From the NCBI GenBank assembly GCA_020002185.1, contig CM034539.1, positions 26,074,032 through 26,138,031 of the forward strand: a stretch of 64,000 nt of DNA, written 5' to 3'. Source of the DNA: Paraescarpia echinospica. Its lineage: Eukaryota; Annelida; Polychaeta; Sabellida; Siboglinidae. Positions 49,640 to 60,855 of this stretch are shown here, piece by piece (positions within the stretch are counted from its first letter, which is position 1; every line of letters starts with the position of its first letter). Below the pieces are notes generated by a model. It was not told where the DNA came from. It searched no databases and saw nothing but the letters and a program-made list of their open reading frames with translations. The position numbers and the translations under genes were made by a program.

Positions 49640-51600
49640 TATTTAACAACATGCCATCCAGAAAATTAACTCTAGATGGCAGGTGGACAAGGAAGCCTTT
49701 TGGCTTATCAAGAGTCCAATACTTTTTATCTACGTGTATCCCGCCCTTTTAAAGTATGTGTCGATTTTATTTTTAAACATATTCACGCTACTAGCACCAA
49801 CACAATCAGGAGATAATCTGTTCCAATCATTTACAGTCCTTTGTGAGAATGAAAACTTTCTTATATCTAATCTACATTGCTCCTTTACCGATGTAACTTC
49901 ATGTCCTCTGGTCCTTCTATCTTTCTTAACTGAGAAAAACATATTTCTATCAATATTTTCATAACCATTCAGTATTTTAAACACTTCTATCAGATCTCTC
50001 TTGGTCTCTAGTGTTGTTAAACCACATTTTTTTTAGGCGTATTTCGTAACTAAGATCCCTCAGTTTTGGTACTCATCTGCACTCTTTCTAGCATATCTAT
50101 GTCCTTCCTGCGATAAGGCCTCCATGTTTGAATACAATATTCTAAATGAGGCCCAACTATTGTTTTGTACAGCGGTATTATTAGCTCTTTTTTCTTATAC
50201 GTTATGTTTTGCCTAATTAATCCAAGGATTTGATTTCCCTTTGAAGCTGCAATTCCGCACTGCTCTGAAACCTTCATATCAGCACTAATGGTTCACCCTA
50301 AGTCCTTTTATTTTACAGTAGTACTTAATACAGAACCTTCCATTGTATATTGAACATCTTCTTTTTATCCAGTTTATTATACCATTTCCTATGCCATGGG
50401 CCTTTAGTTTAAGCAGTAATCTTTGATGTGGCACTTTGTCGAAAGTTTTTTGAAAATCTAAGTAGATGATATCAACTGGTGATCCCTCATCTACCCACTT
50501 AGTGATGTCTTCCAAAAAACATAGCATATTTGTTAAGCATGACCTCGCTTTTAGAAACCCATGTTGAGATGGGTTTATCAAGTTGTGTTTAACAAGAAAA
50601 TCCACCATGTGATCTTTAATTAGTCTTTCTAATAGTTTGCAAATCACTGATGTTAAACTCACTGGTCTGTAGTTCTCTGACTTGTTTCTGGAACCTTTTT
50701 TTGAATAACGGTATAATGTTTGCTTCTTTCCATTCTAAAGGAACCACTCCCTCTTCTAAAAACAAGTTGAAAACTGTTGCAAGCGGTACGCTAATTTGTT
50801 CTACAATTTCCGATAGTAGTTTGGGCGGAATCCCATCCACTCCAGGTGGTATATTATCCTTCATAGCCCTTATTTTCTTATTTCAGCTGTAGCTTGGTTA
50901 AGTGCTTCTTTATAAATGTTGTAGTCTTCATCATTTCCAGTACATCTATATGACTTCCACATCATTTGTTTATACTTAATTTTTCTAATGGCTTCTTTCG
51001 ATAAATGTTTCTTTTTGGACCGTTTCCCTTGTTTTTGGAAGGGTACAAATTTATCGACTATGCCCTTAATTTCACTCTTTAATATATTCCAGCATTCTGT
51101 TGCTGTCTTATTTTTCAGTGTGTTATTCCAGTCTATCTTTGCTAAATATTTCCTCATGTCCTTATACATTCATTTGTGGCAAATTTCTCCTATACTGCTT
51201 TTTACTATTCTTTTCTGATTTTACTTTGATGGTAAAATGTATCTGGTTGTGATCACTACTCCCCAGTGGCTCACGTATCTTGACATTGTTAACTAATTCA
51301 TTCTGTGAGGACAAAACTATGTCTAACACATTCTCACCCCTGGTTGGATCTAGCACATGTTGAGAAAGGAAAGTATCTTGTACTAAAACTAAAAACTTGT
51401 GGTCCTCATTCCCCGTACTCTGTAGAGATTTCCATTGTATATGACCATGGTTAAAATACTGAATCAGTTTGTTTGGTATTTCTGAACACGCCTGATCTCT
51501 GTGAGGCGGCGCCCTGCGCGTAGTTTTGCAGAACGTCTCTAGGGACTGATTCGCAAACCAGAATACCATTCCAATCCGTATGCATGTCCGTTCAGGTGTA
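49640..51600 (-). mobile_element. Non-LTR retrotransposon with internal RT deletion
   Basis: On the minus strand the endonuclease end (NYGHIQWKSL-like text near 51440, then LGSSDHNQIHF near 51265) leads to a linker and a reverse transcriptase. The latter has GIPPKLLSEI, SLTSVICKLLERLIKDHMV, SQHGFLKARSCLTNMLCFLE and YLDFQKTFDKVPHQRLLL near 50450. At about 50365 the text jumps from INWIK directly to VQYTMEGSVLSTTVK. This removes the region that normally holds GVPQGS and the catalytic DD box. The C-terminus ends near 49740 (DWNRLSPDCVGASS, VNMFKNKIDTYF). Confidence 0.9.
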
Positions 51601-52620
51601 AGTGTTTGAGCACAGTCGCTGTATGTTTTAAGACTTCCTCATTTATTAGAGCTGCAGTGATGAAAAACAAAGCAACATAAGGACATTCTTTTGTATAACT
51701 AACCGCTCGTTATCACGAAACAAATGATGGACCATATGACGACAGTGGTAATAACAGAGAGTGTAAGCACTCTGATCCCGATTCCCATCCCGGGGCCAAT
51801 CGCGCCAGTCGATCATCCAACAATCGAACAACATTCCACGCTGTTTCAGATATACAGTACATTGTTATAAAATATTGTTTTGAGGGAACTTTTGAGGCCC
51901 AAATAGCGCTCCGGTTTGCGTTAACATGCGATTTATTAATATTGCTTGTTTCAAGAGTGGCGTGCAGTAACCTGCGACCGCAGTGGCACACTGATTCAAA
52001 CCTGAACAAGCCCTATTTGGGGCATTATATTCCTGAAACGATCATGAAATAAACACGTTGAGGTACAACATTTAGGCACAACTGTCATAATGCCAAAATG
52101 GGGGTGGGCCTGGATTCTACATGTCACAATTAAGTGTCCACAAAGTAATGCGCAGTTCCATCTGCTGCCTGTTGGCTTTTCCAATGCTACTGTCATCACC
52201 ACGGTCAGGTTTCCCGTCACTGAAACAAATTTAGGAACCTTCCAAAGTGAGTCGTGGCTTCCTCGATATCCTTAGCTTTGCTTTAGGAGATCTCCCAATG
52301 TGACATTTACATGCAAGCCAAGGCATCTAGCAGACTAGCACGCCCTCTCATAAGTGAGGCTACTCTAACTTCCAAAACTACATCGATTATCAAGGGAACA
52401 CATCAACAAATAAAACAGTATATTGCAACAAGTCACATTATTTTGTTAAGTTCTTGTTAGTATCAAACTAATAATAATGATGACCGGGTTTACATGGGTT
52501 GTATAAGTTGTAATATTTAGAAAACAATACTTACAATTAAAAAAGAGCAATAAATGGGACCCTTGTTACAGGCTTGGGACCCCAGAAGAAGGGTAGGGGT
52601 CCTGAGGACCCTTGAAAAGA
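51601..52620. other. Intergenic, no gene recognised
   Basis: Mixed-composition sequence with short open frames on both strands. None resembles a known family. Confidence 0.4.
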
Positions 52621-52722
52621 AACATCCAGGTAAACCCCTGTATGTATATATATATTATATATATATATACATTACATCCAGGTAAACCCCTGTATGTATA
52701 TATATTATATATATATACATTG
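52621..52722. repeat. Tandem duplication with AT palindromes
   Basis: CATCCAGGTAAACCCCTGT followed by an ATGTATATATAT-type palindromic stretch occurs twice in a row, at about 52624 and 52676. Confidence 0.8.
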
Positions 52723-52949
52723 TGGTTAGAAAATTATGGTCTTATGAGGTCTCATTCAACTAGTCAGCCTTTTTCAGAACGTTATCGCAAAGCTGACCTT
52801 TCTATGCTGGCACTGAGGGTAGTCACTGCCAGGGTGCATGTCGTCCTCAGTGGTTTTTTAGGTACCAAATTGAGATGGGACTGACATTAACGCGATCTCT
52901 TGAGTCACGAAGAATGCACAGTTCCCAATGTTGAGAGCCAGGTTATTAC

Positions 52950-53038
52950 ACCAATATGCCATGCCTGCTCAGCCCAGGTATTGAACTCTGAGCGCTGGCA
53001 TGTGAGGCAGATGTACCAACCACTACACTACCACACTC
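52950..53038 (-). repeat. tRNA-like (Val-type) sequence, SINE head
   Basis: From 53038 on the minus strand the sequence reads GAGTGTGGTAGTGTAGTGG with TAGTGTAGTGGTTGG as A box. A CTGCCTCACA stretch follows, then GAGTTCAATACC as a weak B box near 52977-52988. The middle resembles tRNA-Val(CAC), but the acceptor arms do not pair. It is a tRNA-derived SINE or pseudogene just upstream of MRPL50. Confidence 0.5.
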
Positions 53039-53359
53039 TTTTTGTATGACTTAGTTAATTGAAAGTGGCATAATCAGCTGAGAAAATATCATGAAAATAC
53101 TAACAAATGGTTAGCCCAGATATATAGGTTACTGAGCACTATTTCCAGTTTAAACTGTGAAGAGAAGCAATCCGTGACGTCTAGGCTGTTCTATATAGTA
53201 AACGTGTGGCATGATATTATTGATTGTAGTAATGTGGTTGCCAGTAGTTAGTTTTTATTAGCTCTTTTAGATGCATATATGCCCAATAAATGCCTTTTGT
53301 TTCCTTTTAATATGCTGTGAATGAAAATAAAATCAATTTTTTATTAAAAGGGCCCTGTG

Positions 53360-53535
53360 ATGACGAGGACTGCATTTTGGTGGTCAAAGAAAAAGGGAGA
53401 GCCTGATGCAGCAGAGGTGGCAGCACTGTCAGAGGATGTCCCGCAAGAACTGGAGGAAATGCCAAAGAGAAAATACAAGCAAGGAAATGACGGATATCTC
53501 ACAAAAGCAACACTCAACGAACTGGCTGCTAAGAC
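53360..53535 (+). CDS. MRPL50: MRPL50 coding exon 1
   Basis: Residues 1-58 plus two bases (AC|A, Thr59), donor GTAAGG. Carries the basic start and a low-complexity acidic linker. Confidence 0.8.
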
Positions 53536-55301
53536 GTAAGGAACACATCTGTTTGTCAATGTAAAGCTGTACAATCTGCATAAGATCAGTACGCTTTCTA
53601 AAATGACTACTTAATGTGAAGAGGTCAGACATATTTTTAGAATAAATAGACATATTGTAAGAAATAAATATGTTAATTAGTTAGATGAATGACAATAAGG
53701 TACTTAAAAGCACTGCATAAAGTTAAGGGGGTAGGCTATAAATTGAATGTCACATGGAAGGGGTAGTTTTTTTGTCGCCTAAATGTGGCATGATGGAAGA
53801 TTGTTCCACCCTTGCCTGCTGCAGACTGCTGACAACCAAGAAGGGGTATGATCCCCCAGACAACGTGGCAGAGAGGGTGAGACAGATCACAGAGAACACC
53901 TGCAGTGTGGAGGGAGACTGGCAGGACGTATCACTCCAGGACCGCAGACTCAAGTACAAGGTCAGTTGTAGCCGCATTCACATACGACAAACATTTTCCC
54001 AACTAGCTTACACCAAAATTTAGTGACATTTCAACTTTGTTTATAGTCAGTTTACCTTATACAGCTGTATCTCGTGACAGTTCGACTGTTCTCAGCAGTC
54101 TTTATCAGTCAGCTACCACTAGATGATGATATAGTAGTCATTCTGCACAGATTTGTCACTGCTGGCTTTTTAGGAGATCATCGTAGCTATGTAAGAATCG
54201 GTATCTTAATAAATGCTGGCTGTTTTTTTATTATCCAGATCGCTTCTCTTGTTCTCCAGTCCATCTCACTGTCTACAAATTTGGCCCCCTCCCAGTCTAC
54301 TGTGATTCTGTTGCATCTTCTGATCTGTTACTAGTGTTATAGCTGAATTTTGCTAAGTACTAATTTTGAGCCATCCAATATAATGAACATCTTAACTCGT
54401 ACATCTTACACCCACTCATGCAGTGCTCAATAACCCAAGAGCAACAGTTATTACTATTATTTTGATCTTAAATTCGTTCCCGCTAAACATTTAATTTCTG
54501 CTGGTCTTCGCCAATTACGGCACTCCATGCAGTGAAAGATAGTGATAATTTCTCAATGACATAAGTCTGATTTCAAAGTTTTTATAAATAAAATGGCCGA
54601 CACCCATAATGTTCAGTTTTCCGACCGTGACGAACCACTCACCTCCAGAGGGCGCCACTATGGGAACAAGTTTTAAAAGATCAAAACACTGTAGTGTTGG
54701 TTTTTAACTGCATACGTTGGTTTGTCCCGAGGGTGGACGTAAGCATGTACAGTAATTTATAATTAAGTTTCAAATGTACATGTTTTATGTAACTATCATG
54801 CTCAAAAGTAAGTCAGTTTTGGCATGGACTTTTTTAGAGGAAGCATAGAAATGGCGTAGAATTTTATGGTTGCTCAAGGGTACGAACCCTGCCAAATGTT
54901 GAACACAGATCTCGGTATATTCTGTCCACTTGTTATAGTTTCTCATCCACTTGTTGTAGGTTCTCACAAAACTGATGACGGAATTCAGCCATGACATTCC
55001 CAACATGCGGCTCAACGATATAAAAACCATCAAAGATGCCGTCGAGTTCTTCACAACAGAAGTGAGGGCAACTTCGGCTTTCGAGGATCTCACGAAGATG
55101 AAGTTGCCCAAGAACTTGTCAATAATGAAGGAATACCAGCGTTTCAACCCGGACCCTGAAACAGACACTTTCTTTAAGGGTCGCACTGCGTACCCTGGCC
55201 GAGATACCTATGTTACTAGCATTAAGTACCGTCGTAAATATGACAGCATCAAAACCCGAAAAGAAAAACCAGGATATGTTGACCATTATAATGGCTTCTG
55301 A
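53360..55301 (+). CDS. MRPL50: Mitochondrial large-subunit ribosomal protein mL50, three coding exons
   Basis: Joining 53360-53535, 53825-53960 and 54960-55301 gives 217 residues. mL50 is a metazoan-specific protein of the mitochondrial large ribosomal subunit, made in the cytosol and imported. Recognisable family features are a basic N-terminus with FWWSKKK (about 6-12), YDPPDNVAERV (67-77), DWQDVSLQDRRLKYK (90-104), IPNMRLNDIKTIKDAVEFF (about 117-135) and LPKNLSIM (153-160). The vertebrate protein (about 158 residues) ends soon after this last segment. Here a tail of about 55 residues follows, rich in Arg, Lys and Tyr and ending DHYNGF. Introns are GT-AG; phases are 2 and 0. The ATG at 53360 may not be the true start: TTATTAAAAG just before it could be an acceptor, so an upstream targeting-peptide exon is possible. 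Intron 2 holds a Penelope-like remnant. Confidence 0.88.
53825..53960 (+). CDS. MRPL50: MRPL50 coding exon 2
   Basis: 136 bases after acceptor TTGCCTGCTGCAG, ending before GTCAGT in phase 0. Encodes the most conserved part of the protein: YDPPDNVAERV and DWQDVSLQDRRLKYK. Confidence 0.9.
54060..54345 (-). mobile_element. Penelope-like element, C-terminal GIY-YIG-region remnant
   Basis: Minus-strand text NRITVDWEGAKFVDSEMDW followed by TREAIWIIKKQPAF resembles the end of the endonuclease region in Penelope-like elements. It is followed by a decayed C-terminus. The fragment lies in MRPL50 intron 2, antisense to the gene. Confidence 0.5.
54960..55301 (+). CDS. MRPL50: MRPL50 coding exon 3 (terminal)
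   Basis: 342 bases after acceptor CCACTTGTTGTAG, starting VLTKLMTEFSHDIPNMRL and ending DHYNGF at TGA 55299-55301. Confidence 0.9.
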   Translation, partial: VLTKLMTEFSHDIPNMRLNDIKTIKDAVEFFTTEVRATSAFEDLTKMKLPKNLSIMKEYQRFNPDPETDTFFKGRTAYPGRDTYVTSIKYRRKYDSIKTRKEKPGYVDHYNGF

Positions 55302-57190
55302 TTAATTTGGCTGTGATTTTTTTTTAAATCTTGGTAACTCTTGTGTGAATGTACCAGTGTTCCACAGTGAAAATGTATTTGTACAAAGAAAATTAAAATG
55401 AAGTAAAACAAAACTCGGATATTTGATATGTTTCACAATACAAGCATATTTTATTGCAACTGACCACTGCATGTAAAATATACATCTCTTTTCCTTGTTT
55501 AAGTACAGTATATCTGGGAAGAAAACATCCATCTTCCTCTTCCCATGCACATATGGGAAGAATGTTATATATAACTATACAGCTTTCCGACTTCCTGTGC
55601 ATATTATGGAATGTTGCCTTTTTTGTGTAAATGAGATTTCAGTATGATAATCATAGCATCCTAACATACCACCTCAGAACATTGGTGTTTGATACCAGTA
55701 CTTTCATTGGGGTGAGGGGAGGGGCAAAGGTAGGCATTTAGAAGGTAAACTGATGTATTTATTTACAAAACCATACTTGTTCTTCAATAAATTTCTTGGT
55801 GTGATAATAGAAGATTAAATAAATGATAGTCTCTTACAATCACGACAGTGCCTATGGTGTTACGGCATGAAGAAAAATATTTTCCCAGATATTTATCCAC
55901 AGGTTGATGTTGTTAAGTTATATGTAGGGTGGGATCTGACCAGCAAAGTATCATACACCAATATTCTGAGATAATTCCTTTCACACAGGGACAATAAAAT
56001 ATAACATTTTATGTATATGTGACAACAATTAACAAGTGCTTGTTAGATCCTCACACATTCTAAGTGTCCTGATATAGCGACAGACCTTCCACTGTTTGTT
56101 TTTTTAACATCCTCCCAATCTCCCGCACAGACCTTCCCACTTGTCATATTTAATTTAACAAATAGTTTCACTGATTTTCAGGTTTTTTTGCTTGGTTAAG
56201 TTAATTTATTACGACCAAATAAAAACAACCGTACGACTGAATAAAAACAACTTACTAAATTTGTTAATACTGCCAAAAACCAAACCTGAAAATTGGTAAT
56301 ATTCAAAAAATTTCATATATGAATTGAATTGAATATGATTGAATCAAAGTGTAATTAAAAGTGTAAAACATTCGAAAGGAGGCATCACCAACAGAAATGT
56401 ATTTGTTAAGCCTCCTATAAAAAAACTTCCTGCAATCGCCCCTCATGTGAGGGGGGAGATCTCCCCCTACAATATTTGATTGGAAGTTTTCTTTCCTCAC
56501 ACCAACACATCTACATCTTTGTAAACTACATGAATATGCATTGACACGTAACAGGCAACAGCATCTGGAAGTAAGTGGATTTCGGTTGTAGTAGGCAGTA
56601 TTATTGACAATCATGTTCCAGAACTACTGCAGTAATACATACAATCAGCTGTGTATATTAACACACATATATATATATATAGTCAACGTTTCCTAATCAC
56701 AGTTCACAATCACATGAAAACAATTTCATTATCCTGAAAACATGGGTGTATTTCAATATCCTATAAAGAATCTGTATCACCTGAATAAGGATATTTACGT
56801 TCACTATATCACTCGTACCCAATATACATCTGTACAACAGTTCACCACATGTGACCAGAGCATTGCATACCCCAAGAGCAAGTAAATATGACTTCGTCAA
56901 TTCACACCCATCACGCAGTGAACATGTTTGCACAATGCCTACATGGGCAATGTATACGATTACATAAATTTACTTTGCATTAAAACAGAAGCTATTTTAA
57001 TGCAGTCTGCCACTATACAGTTCAACTGTGAACTGGTCAATGTTTCCTCTTGGACAGAAAACCAGTGATTGACCTTGGGAAATGTAAGTATAAATGTAAC
57101 AGATTTGTTGCTACCTGAATTAAATGGAGAATGCGATTGTAGATACAATATACTAAATAATTAATAGCTGTAGCATAAGAATTGTATCTC
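55302..57190. other. MRPL50 3' UTR and convergent intergenic region
   Basis: No further gene is recognised. An (AT)n run lies at about 56663-56681. The region separates two convergent genes. Confidence 0.5.
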
Positions 57191-57199
57191 GGGATTCAA

Positions 57200-57465
57200 T
57201 GTGTAGAGTCATCAGCAAATGAGATAGCTTGAGTCATCAGAGTAACTCGTATCTGGAGTTAGGAAACATAGAGCCATCAGAGTAACTCATGCATTTTTAG
57301 TGTAGGACGTGTAGAATCATCAGAGTAACTAAGGTATCTTGAGTTTGAAAGTGTAGTCATCAGAGTAACTCGAGTATCTTGAGTTAGGAAGTGTAGAGTC
57401 CTCAGAGTAACTCGGGTATCTTGAGTTAGGAAGTGTAGTCATCAGAGTAACTTGGGTATCTTAAG
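57200..57465. repeat. ~42-bp minisatellite overlapping the end of the synergin-like gene
   Basis: About six diverged units share GTGTAGAGTCATCAGAGTAA, then CTCGGGTATCTTGAGTTAGG. On the minus strand each good unit contains AAGATACCCGAGTTACTCTGA, which is the last codons and stop of the adjacent gene. The unit nearest the gene (57435-57465) includes the true stop codon at 57444-57442. Confidence 0.85.
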
Positions 57466-57678
57466 TGCTGGTAGAGTACAGTTGACACAATTCAACCAGA
57501 AGTTAGCACAGCTAGAGTGATACTGTCGCATGCCGTATGTCAACTTATGTTGCCTGTTGTTGCTGTTTGTTGACACTTGATCAACACTGAGCAGACACAC
57601 CCCACAGGCTGCCTGTTGCATGCAGTCATTGTCTGTCTGCACCGAAGCTTCAGAGATGTCGTGACTGACTGTAGGCAG
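57442..57678 (-). CDS. SYNRG: Synergin gamma-like terminal exon
   Basis: 237 bases, phase 0, acceptor GATTTTCTGCAG. Contains CGVCLLSVDQ and YHSSCANFWLNCVNC, and ends LPALKIPKLL then TGA. The usual family ending is a short hydrophobic LPDLL-like motif. Confidence 0.78.
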   Translation of the reverse strand: MPTVSHDISEASVQTDNDCMQQAACGVCLLSVDQVSTNSNNRQHKLTYGMRQYHSSCANFWLNCVNCTLPALKIPKLL

Positions 57679-60651
57679 CTGCAGAAAATCAAAGACATAT
57701 TCTACTATCAATCAAATTAGTTATCAGTTTCATTTTGACAGAATACTTATCGTAAAATTCCTATACATTTTTTATTTTCCTTGACAAAGATGTTTATATA
57801 TAAGGAATGTTTAATTTTCAACAGCTTCCACTGACACAAGTAGTATACCAGCCAATGCTCTAGGATTTTCCGAGAGTCTCCCCAAGTCAGACCTGGGGCC
57901 GAGTACATTTTTATGAGTACGAGTACTTTGACGATGGACGAGTACGAGTACATTGCTAAAAGCAGAGTACGAGTACATTCTCACGAGTACGAGTACAAGT
58001 ACATTTTTGTAAATATTAAATAATAACGTATTGTAAAATTAATCTAATTTATATAACTCAGCACAAGTGAATATACAATGGCAGTTGATCAATTTTTTAT
58101 GAGGAAAATTGTAAAAAAAAAAAATTATTTCATCTACAATGACATTTATTTATGTGGCATCCTATGATTTCTGCATCTATTTTCCATTGCACCGGATAAA
58201 CATGAGTTGTTCAAAGGTTGATTCTTTGAGGCTGCACCGTTCAGGGCGGAATACTTTCCCAGCTATGCTAAATAGCCTTTCAACTGGGGCTGATGAGGCG
58301 GAAATGCTGAGATGATGAGGGACCAACTGAGCCAGAGTGGGGAAATTGTTGCGTTGACCCTTCCAGAACTGCAATGGGTCACTGTGACGATCTGAACATG
58401 GCTGACTGAGGTATTCGTTCACTTCTACGGTGATGGCAGATTTGTCTGAGGAGGTGGTTGATGCATCCGAATCCTCCATGAAGTCGAATAGGTCATCTTG
58501 GTCATTGATATGTCGTCGTTTCGGTGGAGGAGGCTGAACTTCAGCAGTCTGCTTGGTGATGCATTCCCTGTCTAACAGGTGGGTTAACTGCTACTAGTAG
58601 TTGGCTCTTTATGGACATCCTGGTGGCTTGATTAAACTGTTTTATGGCCTGAACTGATAGCCTACAATTATTGTTTGCTTAACAGGGTGTTTCTGACTGG
58701 GGAAAGATGCTGCCTGTTGCCATGTTAGGGTATCATAGTCATGGACTCATGGCTATCAGAGAATGAGGATGTACTATGTGTAGGGATGGCAAGGTGGCAT
58801 TCTATGTGAAATAACAAAGTATTTAAAAAAAATAGTTGAGCATTTCAATATTTCAGGAAAGTTTGATTTTATAACTGCAAATAAATAAATTGTTCCCAGT
58901 ATATATTGAGAAAGTACTCAGATGTACTCGTAATGTACTCGTAAAATCTGAGTACAATGAGTACGAGTACATGACCCATAAGTTTTACGAGTACTTCAAA
59001 AATGTACTCGAGTACACGAGTACCGAGTACTTCCGCCCCAGGTCTGCCCCAAGTTGTTGTGAATATCCCAGACTCCCAGAAAAGAATGAAACCTGCTAAT
59101 GTTGTTGCTTCAGACCTCCAACAGTGCCTCGATGTCCAATCTAACAGGAACGAACTGTTGAGACCCAAAAATCTCGAAAATCTTGAATCTTCTGAATTTC
59201 TAAAGTTGGCAAGTATAATACAGAAACTATGGCTCTTTTCTTTACTTCTTTCTATTACCATTTATAGGATGAATCCTTCAGTTTCATGAAAGGCACGATG
59301 TACCCACAAAGATGACTGATTTCAAGACAAGTGTAAATGAAAAGTGCCAATGTATGTACACAGTGGGGGAACGAAAGTTACTTTCTGGCTACAACCACAA
59401 ATGTCTGAAATTGCAAGTCAACTTACCTGTGAAGGTGAGCTGGCGAGAAACGCACACAGGTTGCCCCAAAGTAGGTCGACTTCCTTCAACCTCTTCACAA
59501 TGTTTTTGTTTATCAAAGCTGCAACACAGAGTTTATACTACCTAAGAACCACAGGCAAAAGTACCAAGTTATATAGGCAACATACCGAGTAATACAGAAA
59601 GTGGACCAAGTCAAACAGAACATTTTACCGAGTAATAACAGGCAATACACAATAAAGGAAACTAAACATGACTGCACCAAGTGATAGTAACTTTTTTAAC
59701 TTCTTGATGTTTATATCTATTCTAATTTATTTAGTATAAATTCACTAACTTGTTGCATCTTACTTATGTTTATATTTATTTTAATTAAATTAATAAATTT
59801 ATTTACTTTTATATATAAACTACCTTGTCTTAACCTACTGATGTGCATACAACTGTATTATCTTAATTTATTTATTCTTTTATTTAAACAATTTTAATGA
59901 TACTTACGTATCAATTTTTTATGTACACCACTGCAAACCTTCAATGGATATGGTGCGCTTTAAAATAAATATTGTTATTGCTACTGCATTGTTCGTCAGA
60001 GAGTGACCAGTAGTACTTACCCATAGACTTTGAGGCGGCTCCAATCCTCAATGCCACTTTGTACACCTCTGTGACACCTGCAAGTTCATTGACAGTAAAA
60101 TATGTGACCAGCCACAGTGTACCAGGTATTAAGTAAAACAGGCCTATTCTGCACCAGAGCTAAAAATAGCTGTCTAAGTTATGTCCCATCAATGTTGTGA
60201 CTTTGGCAGAAATGCACACCTTGTAGCCTCATCTTTCAATGCTTAGTTTATTTCCTCGACGCATAAAACAATAGACATTATTAGCCACCTCGGTAATACA
60301 GCCACCTCACAATCAAGGTCACCCTACAACAATCCAAAATTATTTCCCTTACAGTAAAACATGATATTAGTCCTGCCAATAGGGTCACCTTGCTATTCAG
60401 GTCACTTTTGTCCAGTCCCAAAGGTGACCTTAATAGGGAGGTTACACTGTAATAAGAAATTGCATTGGATCTAAAGGATTACATTTAATATCCCACCCAC
60501 CTTCTATGTAGTTGGAGCCTCTCTGTGAACTGAGCACCTCTTGGCAGACAGCGGAACTACTGATGGAGTTGAAAATGTCATTTGCATCCTGAAGTAGCTT
60601 GTGACACTGGTCAATACAGCGTGTCCACTCGCAAATGTGTCTGTCACTCTG
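57442..60651 (-). CDS. SYNRG: Synergin gamma-like protein, C-terminal four exons
   Basis: Exons 60651-60501, 60077-60021, 59518-59427 and 57678-57442 join in frame (phases 1, 1, 0) to give the last 178 residues. Synergin gamma binds the AP-1 gamma appendage and works in clathrin-coated vesicle traffic at the trans-Golgi and endosomes. The segments match the C-terminal region I remember for this family: CEWTRCIDQCHKLLQDAN, SSSAVCQEVLSSQRGSNYI, VTEVYKVALRIGAASKSM, VKRLKEVDLLWGNLCAFLA. The last exon has CGVCLLSVDQ and LTYGMRQYHSSCANFWLNC. The paired CxxC and H-C pattern there suggests a metal-binding or compact Cys-rich fold; that is inference. The EH-domain half is not seen and would lie beyond the window. 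A hAT element sits in the last intron, and the stop codon lies in a minisatellite unit. Confidence 0.75.
57888..59046 (-). mobile_element. Non-autonomous hAT element with TIRs, TSD and transposase C-terminus
   Basis: Terminal inverted repeats start CAGACCTGGGGC at both ends. The element is flanked by the 8-bp direct duplication CCCCAAGT (57880-57887 and 59047-59054), the hAT target-site size. About 110 bp at each end are packed with GAGTAC, often as GAGTACGAGTAC: nine on the left, eight plus some GTACTC on the right. These are plausible transposase-binding sites. Minus-strand 58580-58177 encodes the hAT C-terminal dimerisation domain (VNEYLSQPCSDR, DPLQFWKGQRNNFP, LSISASSAPVERLFSIAGKV, RCSLKESTFEQLMFIR). 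The catalytic core is missing, so it cannot transpose itself. Confidence 0.95.
59427..59518 (-). CDS. SYNRG: Synergin gamma-like exon (n-1)
   Basis: 92 bases, phase 1 to 0, acceptor CTGTGTTGCAG, donor GTAAGT. Encodes LINKNIVKRLKEVDLLWG and on to ASSPSQ. Confidence 0.75.
59640..59985 (+). other. AT-rich block with LINE/SINE-like 3' tail
   Basis: Very AT-rich sequence ending GGTGCGCTTTAAAATAAATA then TTGTTATTG, again like the GCGC-TATA 3' ends of L2-type elements. It lies in an intron of the synergin-like gene. Confidence 0.35.
60021..60077 (-). CDS. SYNRG: Synergin gamma-like exon (n-2)
   Basis: 57 bases, phase 1 to 1, acceptor GAACTTGCAG, donor GTAAGT. Encodes VTEVYKVALRIGAASKSM. Confidence 0.75.
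60283..60450. repeat. MITE-like element with inverted ends
   Basis: Left part has AGCCACCTCGGTAATACAGC and AAGGTCACC. Right part, reverse-complemented, has ACAGTGTAACCTCCCTATTA and AAGGTCACC. The ends are of the Tc1/mariner-MITE style. A fragment also lies at 6857 and 24956. Confidence 0.5.
60501..60651 (-). CDS. SYNRG: Synergin gamma-like exon (n-3)
   Basis: 151 bases, donor GTGGGT. The 5' edge could be 60651 or 60648, since the acceptor region reads TTGACAGCAG. Encodes SDRHICEWTRCIDQC through SISSSAVCQEVL to NYIEG. Confidence 0.75.
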
Positions 60652-60855
60652 CTGTCAACGTGTCAACAGTTAAAGCGACTTCCTCAACTGGCTTAGCGAA
60701 TCGTTAATCTAGTTAATTTAATGTCCATATATGTATGAATAGTTTCAATAATGTCAGCAGCTGATTTTTAAAACTGCATTTGTTTAAATGGTCGAAATTG
60801 ATTTTGGTAATGATATGTGGAAGCAGTGGAACTTACCAAAGCCAATTGTAGGGCA

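Noticed and set aside
58869..59289. Open frames on both strands spanning the right end of the hAT element and its flank
   Set aside because: They cross the TIR and target duplication, have no recognisable family, and lie within an intron of the synergin-like gene.
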